A stretch of 14,501 bases of DNA, from NCBI GenBank assembly GCA_031271275.1, contig JAISWA010000154.1:1-14501 (forward strand), written 5' to 3'. The position numbers and the translations under genes were made by a program. Shown in pieces: positions 6,501 to 13,380 of the stretch. Below the pieces are notes generated by a model. It was not told the origin of the DNA, ran no database searches, and saw nothing but the letters and a program-made list of their open reading frames with translations. The stretch's first letter is position 1. The number at the start of each line of letters is the position of its first letter. Source of the stretch: Clostridiales bacterium. GTDB lineage: Bacteria > Bacillota > Clostridia > Lachnospirales > WQUN01.

Positions 6501-7680
6501 CGCGACGGAGGGAACCGGTAAAGCCCTTGAACAGGCGGGGCTGCCTTACGTTACGGTAAACAAGATACACGAGAGCGACGGCGACAACGTGATGACGCTG
6601 CTTGAGAGCGGGAAAATACATTATATTATTTCCACTTCGGCAAAGGGCCGCGACCCCGCGCGAGACAGCGTTAAAATGCGCCGTAAGGCCGTTCTGCTCG
6701 GCATACCGTGCCTTACAAGCCTCGACACCGCGAACGCCGTAGCGGACAGTTTGCTTAGCGGATACAGCGAGTCGAGCACCGAGTTGGTGGACATAAATTC
6801 CCTTCGCAAAAAACGCCTTAAACTGGAATTCGCCAAAATGCAAAGCTGCGGAAACGATTACATCTACATCGACCGCATGAAAAAACCGCTGAAAATGAAC
6901 TCTCCCGAATCCCTGCCCGTGATTTTGTCCGACCGCCACTACGGGATCGGCGGCGACGGGTTGGTGCTGCTGCTGCCTTCGGAAAAGGCGGACGCGCGGA
7001 TGCGCATGTTTAACTTGGACGGAAGCGAGGGTGAAGTGGCGGGCAACGCGCTGCGCTGCGTGGCAAAATACCTGTACGACCAAAAAATCGTCCGCAAAAC
7101 GAAGATGAAAATCGAAACCAACGGCGGCGTAAAGGTTTTAAACTTATACACGCGGTTCGGGGAAGTCAGCGCCGTTAAGGTCAATATGGGGCGGGCGCGG
7201 CTCAAGCCCTCCGAGATACCGATGTCCCTTGACGCCGCCAAACTGCCGGACGCCGAAGCGGTAATCAACCGGCGCGCGGAAGTCGCGGGCGGGGAATACG
7301 ACATCACCTGCGTCTCGATGGGGAACCCCCACTGCGTCATTTTCACCGAAGATGCGGAAGCGCTCAACCTTTCCGAAATCGGGCCGCGCTTTGAGTTTGA
7401 CCCGGTTTTCCCCGAGCGCGTCAACACGGAATTTATCAAGGTGATTGACCGGAACACGCTGCTTATGCGCGTGTGGGAACGGGGCAACGGCGAAACCCTT
7501 TCCTGCGGAACGGGCGCGTGCGCGGCGGCGGTGGCGGCGGTGCTTAACGGGTACTGCGACAAGGGTACGGATATACGGGTGATACAGCCCGGCGGCGACT
7601 TGATTATCAACTATACCGACGAGCAGGTAATGATGACCGGGGACTGCACGTTTGTTTTCAAGGGCGTAATGGAGGTATAA
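3505..7680 (+). CDS. Carbamoyl-phosphate synthase large chain fused to a diaminopimelate epimerase domain
   Basis: This 1391-residue protein has two parts. Residues 1-1104 are CarB, which makes carbamoyl phosphate for pyrimidines and arginine. It has ATP-grasp half 1 (GSGPIVIGQ near residue 14, EVNPR 298-302), an oligomerisation region (about 400-512), ATP-grasp half 2 (from 567; EVNPR 849-853) and an MGS allosteric domain (about 970-1090). Residues 1105-1391 are a full-length DapF, which interconverts LL- and meso-diaminopimelate: KMQSCGNDYIYID (1111-1123), GIGGDG, FNLDGSEG, ERGNGET and SCGTGACA, with catalytic C1334. The first catalytic Cys is replaced by A1179 (VAGNALRC). The usual VDTCAAEF after residue 515 is replaced by a Gly/Lys/Ala-rich linker to 567. 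No stop or ATG start separates the parts; an internal TTG or GTG (6784, 6787) has no good ribosome binding site. AGGGAG lies 8 bases before ATG 3505. carA is not adjacent. The identity of both domains is very secure; epimerase activity is not. Confidence 0.95.
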   Translation: MPMNASIQKVLVIGSGPIVIGQAAEFDYAGTQACRVLREAGVKIVLINSNPATIMTDRAMADVIYIEPLTLATVKRVIEKERPDSILSGLGGQTGLTLCMKLAKEGVLEKYNVRLLGSSPETIDKAEDRLLFKETMQKINQPVIPSVVSTDVEGAVTFAREIGYPVIVRPAFTLGGTGGGMAGDERELREISVNGLSLSPIRQILVEKSVAGWKEIEFEVMRDGSGHAVSVCSMENFDPVGVHTGDSIVVAPAVSLSDKDLGMLRQAALDIITELRVEGGCNVQFALEPVTSEYAVIEVNPRVSRSSALASKASGYPIAKISTKIAIGYTLNEIENPVTGGTYAGYEPALDYIAVKFPKWPFDKFVYAKKELGTQMKATGEVMSLADTFEAGIMKAVRGAEIGAESLTLPHLAKLTGEDIGKMLDTVTDERLFVVYEAVKRGFGIEEIYRRTKIDFWFLERLRNLAVMEKSLSEDVLTEKLYLRAKKAGFTDGVIFKLTPAENARAFSAKPVYRTVNGRKTGGSGMKAPARAKASPYFYSVYKDEKAPASGKDGLPADSRAEENLKKVLVLGSGPIRIGQGIEFDYACVHCVWTLRKMGYCVIVVNNNPETVSTDFDTADRLYFEPPHIEDVMRVIEYERPIGVIVAFGGGTAIKLTQALHKNGVKILGTSADAIDICEDRERFDKLLESLSIKRPRGLTALTAEEALSAAESLGYPVLLRPSYVLGGQNMIIAYDAGDVKEYMAVILRHKQEQEYRPVLIDMYIGGLEIEVDAICDGDKILIPGIMEHVERTGVHSGDSIAMYPALHIDDHMSETIAQITKRICKAVKAVGLVNIQYVVSNGEVFVIEVNPRASRTVPYISKITGVPMCELATRVCFGETLEELGYKEGIAKIPPYTAVKVPVFSFEKLTDVDTQLGPEMKSTGEVLGIGKNLQEALYKGLIAAGYDIKNPTPCGMAGARSEASENVHGGVFFTVRSIDRYEVTDIAKKFSHLGFVLYATEGTGKALEQAGLPYVTVNKIHESDGDNVMTLLESGKIHYIISTSAKGRDPARDSVKMRRKAVLLGIPCLTSLDTANAVADSLLSGYSESSTELVDINSLRKKRLKLEFAKMQSCGNDYIYIDRMKKPLKMNSPESLPVILSDRHYGIGGDGLVLLLPSEKADARMRMFNLDGSEGEVAGNALRCVAKYLYDQKIVRKTKMKIETNGGVKVLNLYTRFGEVSAVKVNMGRARLKPSEIPMSLDAAKLPDAEAVINRRAEVAGGEYDITCVSMGNPHCVIFTEDAEALNLSEIGPRFEFDPVFPERVNTEFIKVIDRNTLLMRVWERGNGETLSCGTGACAAAVAAVLNGYCDKGTDIRVIQPGGDLIINYTDEQVMMTGDCTFVFKGVMEV

Positions 7681-7698
7681 AACAGGGAGGGCGGTACC

Positions 7699-8049
7699 GT
7701 GAAAAACGAGCGCGTCTACAAAATGGTTTTCGCCAGTGTCTATCCGCTGTTGGTGCAGAAGGCGGAGAAAAAAGGCCGCACAAAGGAAGAAGTCGACGAA
7801 GTGACCTGTTGGCTGACGGGTTATGATTTGCAGGGCTTGCAGTCCCAAATTGAAAAGGAAGTCAGCTACGAAACGTTCTTCGCCGAAGCCCCGCGGCTTA
7901 ACCCCAACGCGGGAAAAATTACCGGCGCGGTCTGCGGCGTCCGCGTGGAGGAAATTGACGACCCGCTGATGCAAAAGGTGCGCTGGTTGGACAAGTTGGT
8001 GGACGAACTGGCGAAAGGCAGGGCCATGGAGAAAATTTTACGGAGCTGA
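7699..8049 (+). CDS. DUF2200 family protein
   Basis: This 116-residue soluble protein matches the DUF2200 family over its whole length: NERVYKMVFASVYPLLVQKA at the N-terminus, GRTKEEVDEVTCWLTGY in the middle, then YETFFAEAP, GVRVEEIDDPLMQ and a C-terminal LDKLVDELAKG. The family has no established function that I know of. It starts with GTG at 7699, supported by AGGGAGG at 7684-7690, 8 bases upstream. It begins 18 bases after the CarB-DapF stop codon and is followed by a strong hairpin with a T-run at 8071-8109. It is therefore most likely the last gene of the carB-dapF operon. Nothing in the sequence links it to either pathway beyond this position. Confidence 0.88.
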   Translation: MKNERVYKMVFASVYPLLVQKAEKKGRTKEEVDEVTCWLTGYDLQGLQSQIEKEVSYETFFAEAPRLNPNAGKITGAVCGVRVEEIDDPLMQKVRWLDKLVDELAKGRAMEKILRS

Positions 8050-8070
8050 AAGCAAGCTTGTACTAACCCG

Positions 8071-8109
8071 ACCCCCTTGGGCATACACATGTCCAAAGGG
8101 GGTTTTTTT
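8071..8109 (+). terminator. Terminator hairpin whose 3' arm is the ATPase ribosome binding site
   Basis: The stem ACCCCCTTGG/CCAAAGGGGGT (8071-8080, 8093-8103, one bulged A) has a loop of about 12 bases and is followed by seven T. The ATPase ATG comes immediately after the T-run at 8110. The only Shine-Dalgarno-like sequence for that ATG is AAAGGGGG in the 3' arm (8095-8102, 7-base spacing). The hairpin therefore both ends the carB-dapF/DUF2200 transcript and, in any read-through RNA, hides the ribosome binding site of the next gene. Confidence 0.85.
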
Positions 8110-10821
8110 ATGAGCGGGCTTACGCCGCGGGAAGTGGAAACGTCCGCGCGACTGTACGGAACCAACGCGCTTACCCGTAAAAAGCAAAAAAGTTTTCTCC
8201 GCCAATACCTTGCGAGCTTCGGCGACCCCGTCATCCGGATTTTACTGGTGGCGCTATGCGTTAACCTGCTGTTCATGCTCCGGGACGCCAACTGGTACGA
8301 GAGCGCGGGCATCGCTGTGGCGGTGCTGCTTGCCACGCTGATTTCCACGTTGTCCGAATACGGGAGCGAAAGCGCCTTTGAAAAATTACAGGAGGAAGCC
8401 GCCAACATAAAATGCCGCGCGCGCCGCGCCGGGAAAATAACCGAGCTGCCCGTCAACGAAATCGTAGTGGGGGACGTGGTGCTAATTCAGGCGGGGGAGC
8501 GCGTCCCGGCGGACGGGCGTTTGGTTTCCGGCGAGCTAAGCGTGGACCAGAGCGCCCTTAACGGGGAATCCAAAGAGGCGGGGAAATACGCCCGAACCGA
8601 TACCCGCGACGGTTCCGCCGCCGGCTTCCTCGCGCCGGACAAGCTTTTCCGGGGCAGCGTGGTTTGCTCCGGGGAAGGCGTAATGGTAGTGGAACGCGTG
8701 GGCGACCGCACGTATTACGGAGGTATCGCCGCGGAAACGCAGGAGGAAACCATTGAAAGCCCGCTAAAGGCGCGGCTGTCCCAGTTGGCGAAGACCATCA
8801 GTGTTTTTGGCTACGCCGCCGCCGCCATCGTAGCCTCGGCGAACCTGTTCAACAGCGCCGTGATAGCGAACCAGTTCAACCCGGCGCTTATCGCCGCGTA
8901 TCTCGCAGACAAGCCGCAGCTTTTCCAAGATTTTATGCGGGCGCTCACCCTCGGTATCACGGTTATCGTCATGGCGGTGCCGGAGGGGCTTCCCATGATG
9001 ATAACGGTGGTGCTCTCCGCGAACATGCGGCGTATGCTCAAAGACCACGTACTGGTGCGCAAATTGGTGGGAATCGAAACCTCCGGAAGCCTTAATATTT
9101 TATTCACCGACAAAACCGGGACGCTGACCGGGGGCAGCCTGCGCGTCGTTTCCTTCATCGGCGCGAACGGGCGGCTGATGGACGCGGAGCAGATAAAAAA
9201 AATAGAGCCGCTCTATCAAAAGGTGCTCGCCAATTGCTATTACAATAACGCGGCGGTGGCGGCGCAGACCGTCTCCGGGGGCAACTCCACCGACCGGGCG
9301 CTGCTCGCCTTCGCCCTTGAGGGTTCGCGGAAAATCCCCGCCTATGAAAAAGTCGGCATCGTCCCTTTCAATTCCCGGGACAAGATGTCGGCGGCGGAAA
9401 TAATCCCGCCGCCGCCAAGCGCGCCGGAAAGCGGCGGCCGTTTGTTTCTAATCAAGGGCGCGCCGGAAGTTTTACTGCCCCACTGTACGCGACTGTACGA
9501 CGAAAAGGGGAAATTGCGCCCGTTTACCTGCCCTTCCGCGCTGAAAAGCATGCTCGCGTCACAGGCGAGAAGCGCCGTAAGGCTGCTCGCCCTGTGCGAG
9601 TGCGGCGGGACTGCGCCGCAAAAAACCCCCGTTGATTTCCGGAAAAATGACCTTACCCTGATCGGATTCCTCGGCATCCGGGACGAAGTGCGCAAAGAAG
9701 CCCGCGCGGCGGTAAGCGAAGTGATGGGTGCGGGCGTACAGGTGGTAATGGTAACGGGGGACAACCGCGAGACGGCGGTGGCAATCGCGGCAAAGCTCGG
9801 TTTGGTCAAACCGGACGAGCACCGGCGCGTGCTGACAAGCGAGGCGTTGAACCGCATGAGCGACGCGGAGGTCAGGCGCGTACTTCCCGATTTGCGGGTT
9901 ATCGCCCGGGCGCTGCCTTCGGACAAGAGCCGCCTTGTACGGCTCGCGCAGGAATCCGGCCTGGTGGCGGGAATGACGGGCGACGGGGTCAACGACGCGC
10001 CCGCGCTAAAAAAAGCGGACGTGGGCTTCGCCATGGGCGACGGCGCCGAAATCGCCAAGGAGGCGGGCGATATCGTGATTATGGACAATAACTTCGCGTC
10101 CGTCGTCAAGGCGGTGCTGTACGGCCGCACGATTTTCAAAAGCATCCGCAAATTTTTGATTTTTCAGCTCACGATTAACCTGTGCGCGGTGGGCGTATCG
10201 GTAATCGGGCCGTTTATCGGCGTCTCGTCGCCGGTTACGGTGATACAAATGCTGTGGATCAACATGATTATGGATACCCTTGCGGGGCTTGCCTACGCCG
10301 GGGAAACCCCGCTGCCCGAGTACATGCGCGAAAAACCCAAAAGGCGCGGCGAACCGATTATGAACCGGTATATGTACAACCAAATCGTCTGTACGGGCTT
10401 ATATACCACCGCCATGTGCCTGATGTTTTTCAAACTGCCCGAAATCGCCCGCCTAATTTCGCGGTTTCTGCCGGGGCTCAACCCCGACGGCGCGTGGCTG
10501 TTCCGGGGGGAGGAGCGGTATATGCTGACGGCGTTCTTCGCGCTGTTTATATTCGCGGGCGTGTTCAACAGCCTTAACGCCCGCACCTACCGGTTGAATT
10601 TGTTCTCGCACATCGCGGGCAATAAAATGTTCATCGGAATCATGCTCGCGATTTCCCTCATCCAAATCCTGTTGATTTATTACGGCGGGCAGGTGTTCCG
10701 CACCGCCGGGCTTAAAGCGGGGGAGTGGGTAATCGTCGCGCTGATGGCGCTCACGGTGGTGTTCTTCGACCTGGCGCGAAAGCTCGTGCTGCGCGCCAAC
10801 CACAGGAAAGGGTTTATTTAG
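8110..10821 (+). CDS. Calcium-transporting P-type ATPase, PMCA type
   Basis: This 903-residue integral membrane pump, numbered from ATG 8110, uses ATP to export Ca2+ (or possibly Mn2+). It has the cation ATPase N-terminal domain (SGLTPREVETSARLYG), an actuator loop with NGES at 151-154 in place of TGES, PEGLP in M4 (291-295), the phosphorylated Asp D334 in DKTGT, and the hinge TGDGVNDAPAL with D625 and D629. M5 has QLTIN and M6 has N718 and D722. The M4 Glu with the M6 Asn/Asp pair is what type IIB (PMCA-like) single-Ca2+ pumps show. Four more helices follow at the C-terminus. The reading frame can be extended to TTG 8077 or ATG 8089, but those lie inside the terminator hairpin; ATG 8110 fits the family N-terminus. 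The 3' end overlaps the convergent transporter gene by 8 bases. Confidence 0.94.
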   Translation: MSGLTPREVETSARLYGTNALTRKKQKSFLRQYLASFGDPVIRILLVALCVNLLFMLRDANWYESAGIAVAVLLATLISTLSEYGSESAFEKLQEEAANIKCRARRAGKITELPVNEIVVGDVVLIQAGERVPADGRLVSGELSVDQSALNGESKEAGKYARTDTRDGSAAGFLAPDKLFRGSVVCSGEGVMVVERVGDRTYYGGIAAETQEETIESPLKARLSQLAKTISVFGYAAAAIVASANLFNSAVIANQFNPALIAAYLADKPQLFQDFMRALTLGITVIVMAVPEGLPMMITVVLSANMRRMLKDHVLVRKLVGIETSGSLNILFTDKTGTLTGGSLRVVSFIGANGRLMDAEQIKKIEPLYQKVLANCYYNNAAVAAQTVSGGNSTDRALLAFALEGSRKIPAYEKVGIVPFNSRDKMSAAEIIPPPPSAPESGGRLFLIKGAPEVLLPHCTRLYDEKGKLRPFTCPSALKSMLASQARSAVRLLALCECGGTAPQKTPVDFRKNDLTLIGFLGIRDEVRKEARAAVSEVMGAGVQVVMVTGDNRETAVAIAAKLGLVKPDEHRRVLTSEALNRMSDAEVRRVLPDLRVIARALPSDKSRLVRLAQESGLVAGMTGDGVNDAPALKKADVGFAMGDGAEIAKEAGDIVIMDNNFASVVKAVLYGRTIFKSIRKFLIFQLTINLCAVGVSVIGPFIGVSSPVTVIQMLWINMIMDTLAGLAYAGETPLPEYMREKPKRRGEPIMNRYMYNQIVCTGLYTTAMCLMFFKLPEIARLISRFLPGLNPDGAWLFRGEERYMLTAFFALFIFAGVFNSLNARTYRLNLFSHIAGNKMFIGIMLAISLIQILLIYYGGQVFRTAGLKAGEWVIVALMALTVVFFDLARKLVLRANHRKGFI

Positions 10822-12091
10822 CGTGCTTCCTGCCAACCGTCAATATCACCAGCGCGATTAAGAACAGCAGCGCGATGGACAGAATCGCGAAGGAACTCCG
10901 GTCGGTAGCCCCTTTAATGAGCGCGTACAGGAACGGGCCGAGCACCGAGGCGAATTTCCCGAAAATATCGAAGAAGCCGAAAAACTCGCCGGAATTATCC
11001 GCCGGTATCATCTGCGCGTAATAGGAGCGCGAACCCGCCTGTATGCCGCCCTGCACCATCCCCACCATGGCCGCGAGTATCCAGAATAGAACAAGCGCGG
11101 TACCCGTGCCGAAGTAATTCGCTTCAAGCCCGAAGCCCATGATGAACCCGACCACGCAAATCAACAGATACATGCAAACGGCGGCGCTGATCATATTCAG
11201 CGGGCCGTTTTTTTTCATGAGCCTCGAGAATAAAATAGAGCAGGGGAACGCCACCACCTGCGTGACCAACAGCGCGAGTATCATTCCCGTGGTATTCAGC
11301 CCAAGCGTCGCGCCGAACGCGGTGGACATGCTGATGACCGTGCCCACGCCGTCGATGTAAAAGAAGTAGGCGAGTATAAAGAACAGTATCTTCTTGTTCT
11401 TAAAAATCTTCACCGCCGTCTCCGCCACCGATTTAAACGTGGCGCCGACAATCGCCTGCCCCTTGGGTTTTTCCATTCCGTGGGTCTGGCGCACGTTTTT
11501 GAAGAACGGAACCGTAAACGCGCCCCACCAGACGGCGGCAATCGCCACGGAAATTTTCACCGCCGTCGCGGAATCGATTCCGAAGTTCGCGCCGAAAGTA
11601 ATCAGGGCGATGCTTACGATGAACGGTATCGTGCTGCCGCCTATGTACCCGAAGGCGAAGCCGTAGCCGGATATTTTGTCCATGCGCTCGGGGGTGGTCA
11701 CGTCGGCGAGGAAGCTGTCGTAAAGCAAATTCGCCCCGGTAAACCCGATATGGGAAATGGCGTAGCCCAAAAGCAGCAGCACCCAGTTGCTGCTAATGGC
11801 GCTGAACAGGGTAAACCCGACGCCTATCGCGAAGAAGAACGCGAACAGCTTCTTCCGGTAGCCGAAAAAATCGGAAAGCGCGCCGATGACCGGCGCGAGC
11901 ACCGCGACCACGACCATGGAAACGGAAGTGCCGATGCCCCACCAGTAATCGCCGGGCTGCCCGGCGTTGTCTGCCACGCCCGAGAAATAAATGGGGAACA
12001 CCGCCGCCATCATAATCGTGGCGTATACCGAGTTTGCCCAGTCGTACATAATCCAACTTCTCTCTTGCAGCGTTAGCTTGTCTTTCATCAT
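10814..12091 (-). CDS. UMF1-family MFS transporter
   Basis: This 425-residue, strongly hydrophobic protein appears to have the 12 membrane helices typical of the Major Facilitator Superfamily. The N-terminal signature WIMYDWANSVYATIMMAAVFP (key residues Y15, D16, W17, A18, N19, S20) is characteristic of the UMF1 / Atg22-like family. The loop after helix 2 has GALSDFFGYRKK, the MFS G-x-x-x-D-x-x-G-R-[RK] motif. Substrates are unknown for most bacterial members; yeast Atg22 exports amino acids from the vacuole. Two adjacent ATGs (12091, 12088) are possible starts: GGAGG (12097-12101) lies 5 bases from the first and 8 from the second, so the second may be used. Its stop codon overlaps the end of the ATPase gene. 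The palindromic repeat lies upstream, separating it from the phosphodiesterase gene. Confidence 0.9.
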   Translation of the reverse strand: MMKDKLTLQERSWIMYDWANSVYATIMMAAVFPIYFSGVADNAGQPGDYWWGIGTSVSMVVVAVLAPVIGALSDFFGYRKKLFAFFFAIGVGFTLFSAISSNWVLLLLGYAISHIGFTGANLLYDSFLADVTTPERMDKISGYGFAFGYIGGSTIPFIVSIALITFGANFGIDSATAVKISVAIAAVWWGAFTVPFFKNVRQTHGMEKPKGQAIVGATFKSVAETAVKIFKNKKILFFILAYFFYIDGVGTVISMSTAFGATLGLNTTGMILALLVTQVVAFPCSILFSRLMKKNGPLNMISAAVCMYLLICVVGFIMGFGLEANYFGTGTALVLFWILAAMVGMVQGGIQAGSRSYYAQMIPADNSGEFFGFFDIFGKFASVLGPFLYALIKGATDRSSFAILSIALLFLIALVILTVGRKHAK

Positions 12092-12130
12092 TACAGCCTC
12101 CTATATATTCGTGTTATGCTGACATACCCG

Positions 12131-12195
12131 TGTCATTCTGAGCGGAGCGAAGAATCTGTCCTCCACAAGGATTCTTCGCTTCGCTCAGAATGACA
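12131..12195. repeat. Dispersed palindromic intergenic repeat, copy 2
   Basis: The 26-base arms (12131-12156 and 12170-12195) are inverted copies with one mismatch and a 13-base loop. They share the core GAGCGAAGCGAAGAATC and the TGTCATTCTGAG end with the copy at 2889-2950. The element sits in the 115-base gap between two minus-strand genes, the phosphodiesterase and the MFS transporter. It may fold in RNA, but no T-tract follows on either side. No tandem array is attached to this copy. Confidence 0.9.
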
Positions 12196-12206
12196 CAGGT
12201 AATCCG

Positions 12207-13367
12207 TCATAACCCCATTCTCTTTTTCACCATCGGCGCGATATCCAACAAACTGCCGCCCTGTATTACCCCGCCCGGTTTCCCGCCGAAGCCCCGCGTC
12301 ATGTAGAACACGCTATAGTCCGGCATGTCGAGGGGATAGCCGTGGTTGCCCCTGTACCCGGACGCGCGGGCCTCGTAGCAGTAGCCTTCCCCGGCGCAAA
12401 AGCCGAATGCCGCGTGTTCCATGCCGGAAACACACAACTCATCTTCCGTCAGGAAGCGGCGGAACCCCTCGCTTTGCGAAACGGCTTCCCGTATCTCCTC
12501 CGTCTTATCTTTTGAAAGCTTCCCCGGATGGAAAAACGCCGACCCCGCGCAGCATTCCATAAAGCAGCCGCTTTCCCCCGCCATGTAACCCGCCGGACCG
12601 GCTTCTTTGCGCAGCAGCCCCCTGTCAACGAGCATTTCGTTGGGCGTCAGCACCGTATGCACGTTAATCTGCCCGTGGTCGGAGAAAAGGAGTACGTCCT
12701 CGTCCTCACCGGCGGCGGCGAGCAGCCGTCTTAAATTATTATCCAACGACCGGAACGCGGCTTCCATTTCCGGGGCGTCTTTCCCGTATTGGTGGCAAAG
12801 CGAATCATAGGCGGTCAAATGTATCAGCGTCAGCCCCGGCTTTTTTTCACGCAAAATATCGGCGGCGCAAGCCGCGGCGAAACGGTCCAGCGCGGGTTGG
12901 CTGATTCCGTCCAGTAATTTGCGGTGGCGCAGGAACAGCTTCATTTGCAGAAAAAAACTGCCGGATTTCAAATTCGCCATGATTTGGCTTTCCCCCGGCA
13001 GGGTGTGCGCCTCGGGAATGTTGTAGTCCACGGTCTTGGAATACGCCGTCACGGGCCAGAGGACAGCGGCGGTTTTAATCCCCTTTTCGCGGGCGGACTG
13101 CCAGATTGTTTTCGCCTTTATGCGGGATTCCCGCGTGTTCCAAACCGGATGCCGCGCCGGGAAAGGCTCCGTGTTGGAAATAAGCCCGTGTTCCCGGGGC
13201 GGCACGCCGGTAGCCACCGAGGTATGGACGGGATAGGTGTTGCTTAAAAAAACGGTGGACACCCCCCGGCGCACCGACGATTGTTTTATGAACCCCGACA
13301 TGGCGGGGTATCCGGCAAGCCGGTCAAACTGTCCGTCGCCCACCGCGTCGAAACTGATGATCAGCAT
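12207..13367 (-). CDS. Type I phosphodiesterase / nucleotide pyrophosphatase family protein
   Basis: This 386-residue protein belongs to the alkaline phosphatase superfamily and resembles type I phosphodiesterases / nucleotide pyrophosphatases. The expected two-metal site is visible: D7 (ISFDAVG), nucleophile T44 in SNTYPVHTSVATG, D188 and H192 (AYDSLCHQYG), D230-H231 (FSDHGQ) and H342 (GNHGY). It should therefore be active on phosphodiesters or phosphomonoesters; the substrate cannot be told. D7 sits almost at the N-terminus and there is no signal peptide, so it is likely cytoplasmic, unlike the secreted family members. ATG 13367 is preceded by GGGGGA about 7 bases away. It starts 13 bases after the stop of the aldo/keto reductase, so the two form an operon. 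The C-terminal 100 residues are Cys- and Gly-rich compared with the rest. Confidence 0.88.
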   Translation of the reverse strand: MLIISFDAVGDGQFDRLAGYPAMSGFIKQSSVRRGVSTVFLSNTYPVHTSVATGVPPREHGLISNTEPFPARHPVWNTRESRIKAKTIWQSAREKGIKTAAVLWPVTAYSKTVDYNIPEAHTLPGESQIMANLKSGSFFLQMKLFLRHRKLLDGISQPALDRFAAACAADILREKKPGLTLIHLTAYDSLCHQYGKDAPEMEAAFRSLDNNLRRLLAAAGEDEDVLLFSDHGQINVHTVLTPNEMLVDRGLLRKEAGPAGYMAGESGCFMECCAGSAFFHPGKLSKDKTEEIREAVSQSEGFRRFLTEDELCVSGMEHAAFGFCAGEGYCYEARASGYRGNHGYPLDMPDYSVFYMTRGFGGKPGGVIQGGSLLDIAPMVKKRMGL

Positions 13368-13380
13368 ACGCGTCCCCCGT

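Noticed and set aside
6780..6840. Assembly frameshift or lost stop creating a false CarB-DapF fusion
   Set aside because: The other two frames have stops here (TAA near 6794 and 6819), and a run of six A lies at the junction, so I looked for an error. But both domains are intact in one frame and no ATG suits a separate DapF start. Not fully excluded without reads.
8077..8109. TTG 8077 or ATG 8089 as start of the Ca2+ ATPase
   Set aside because: Both lie in the terminator stem-loop, add residues not typical of the family, and lack a ribosome binding site; ATG 8110 fits better.
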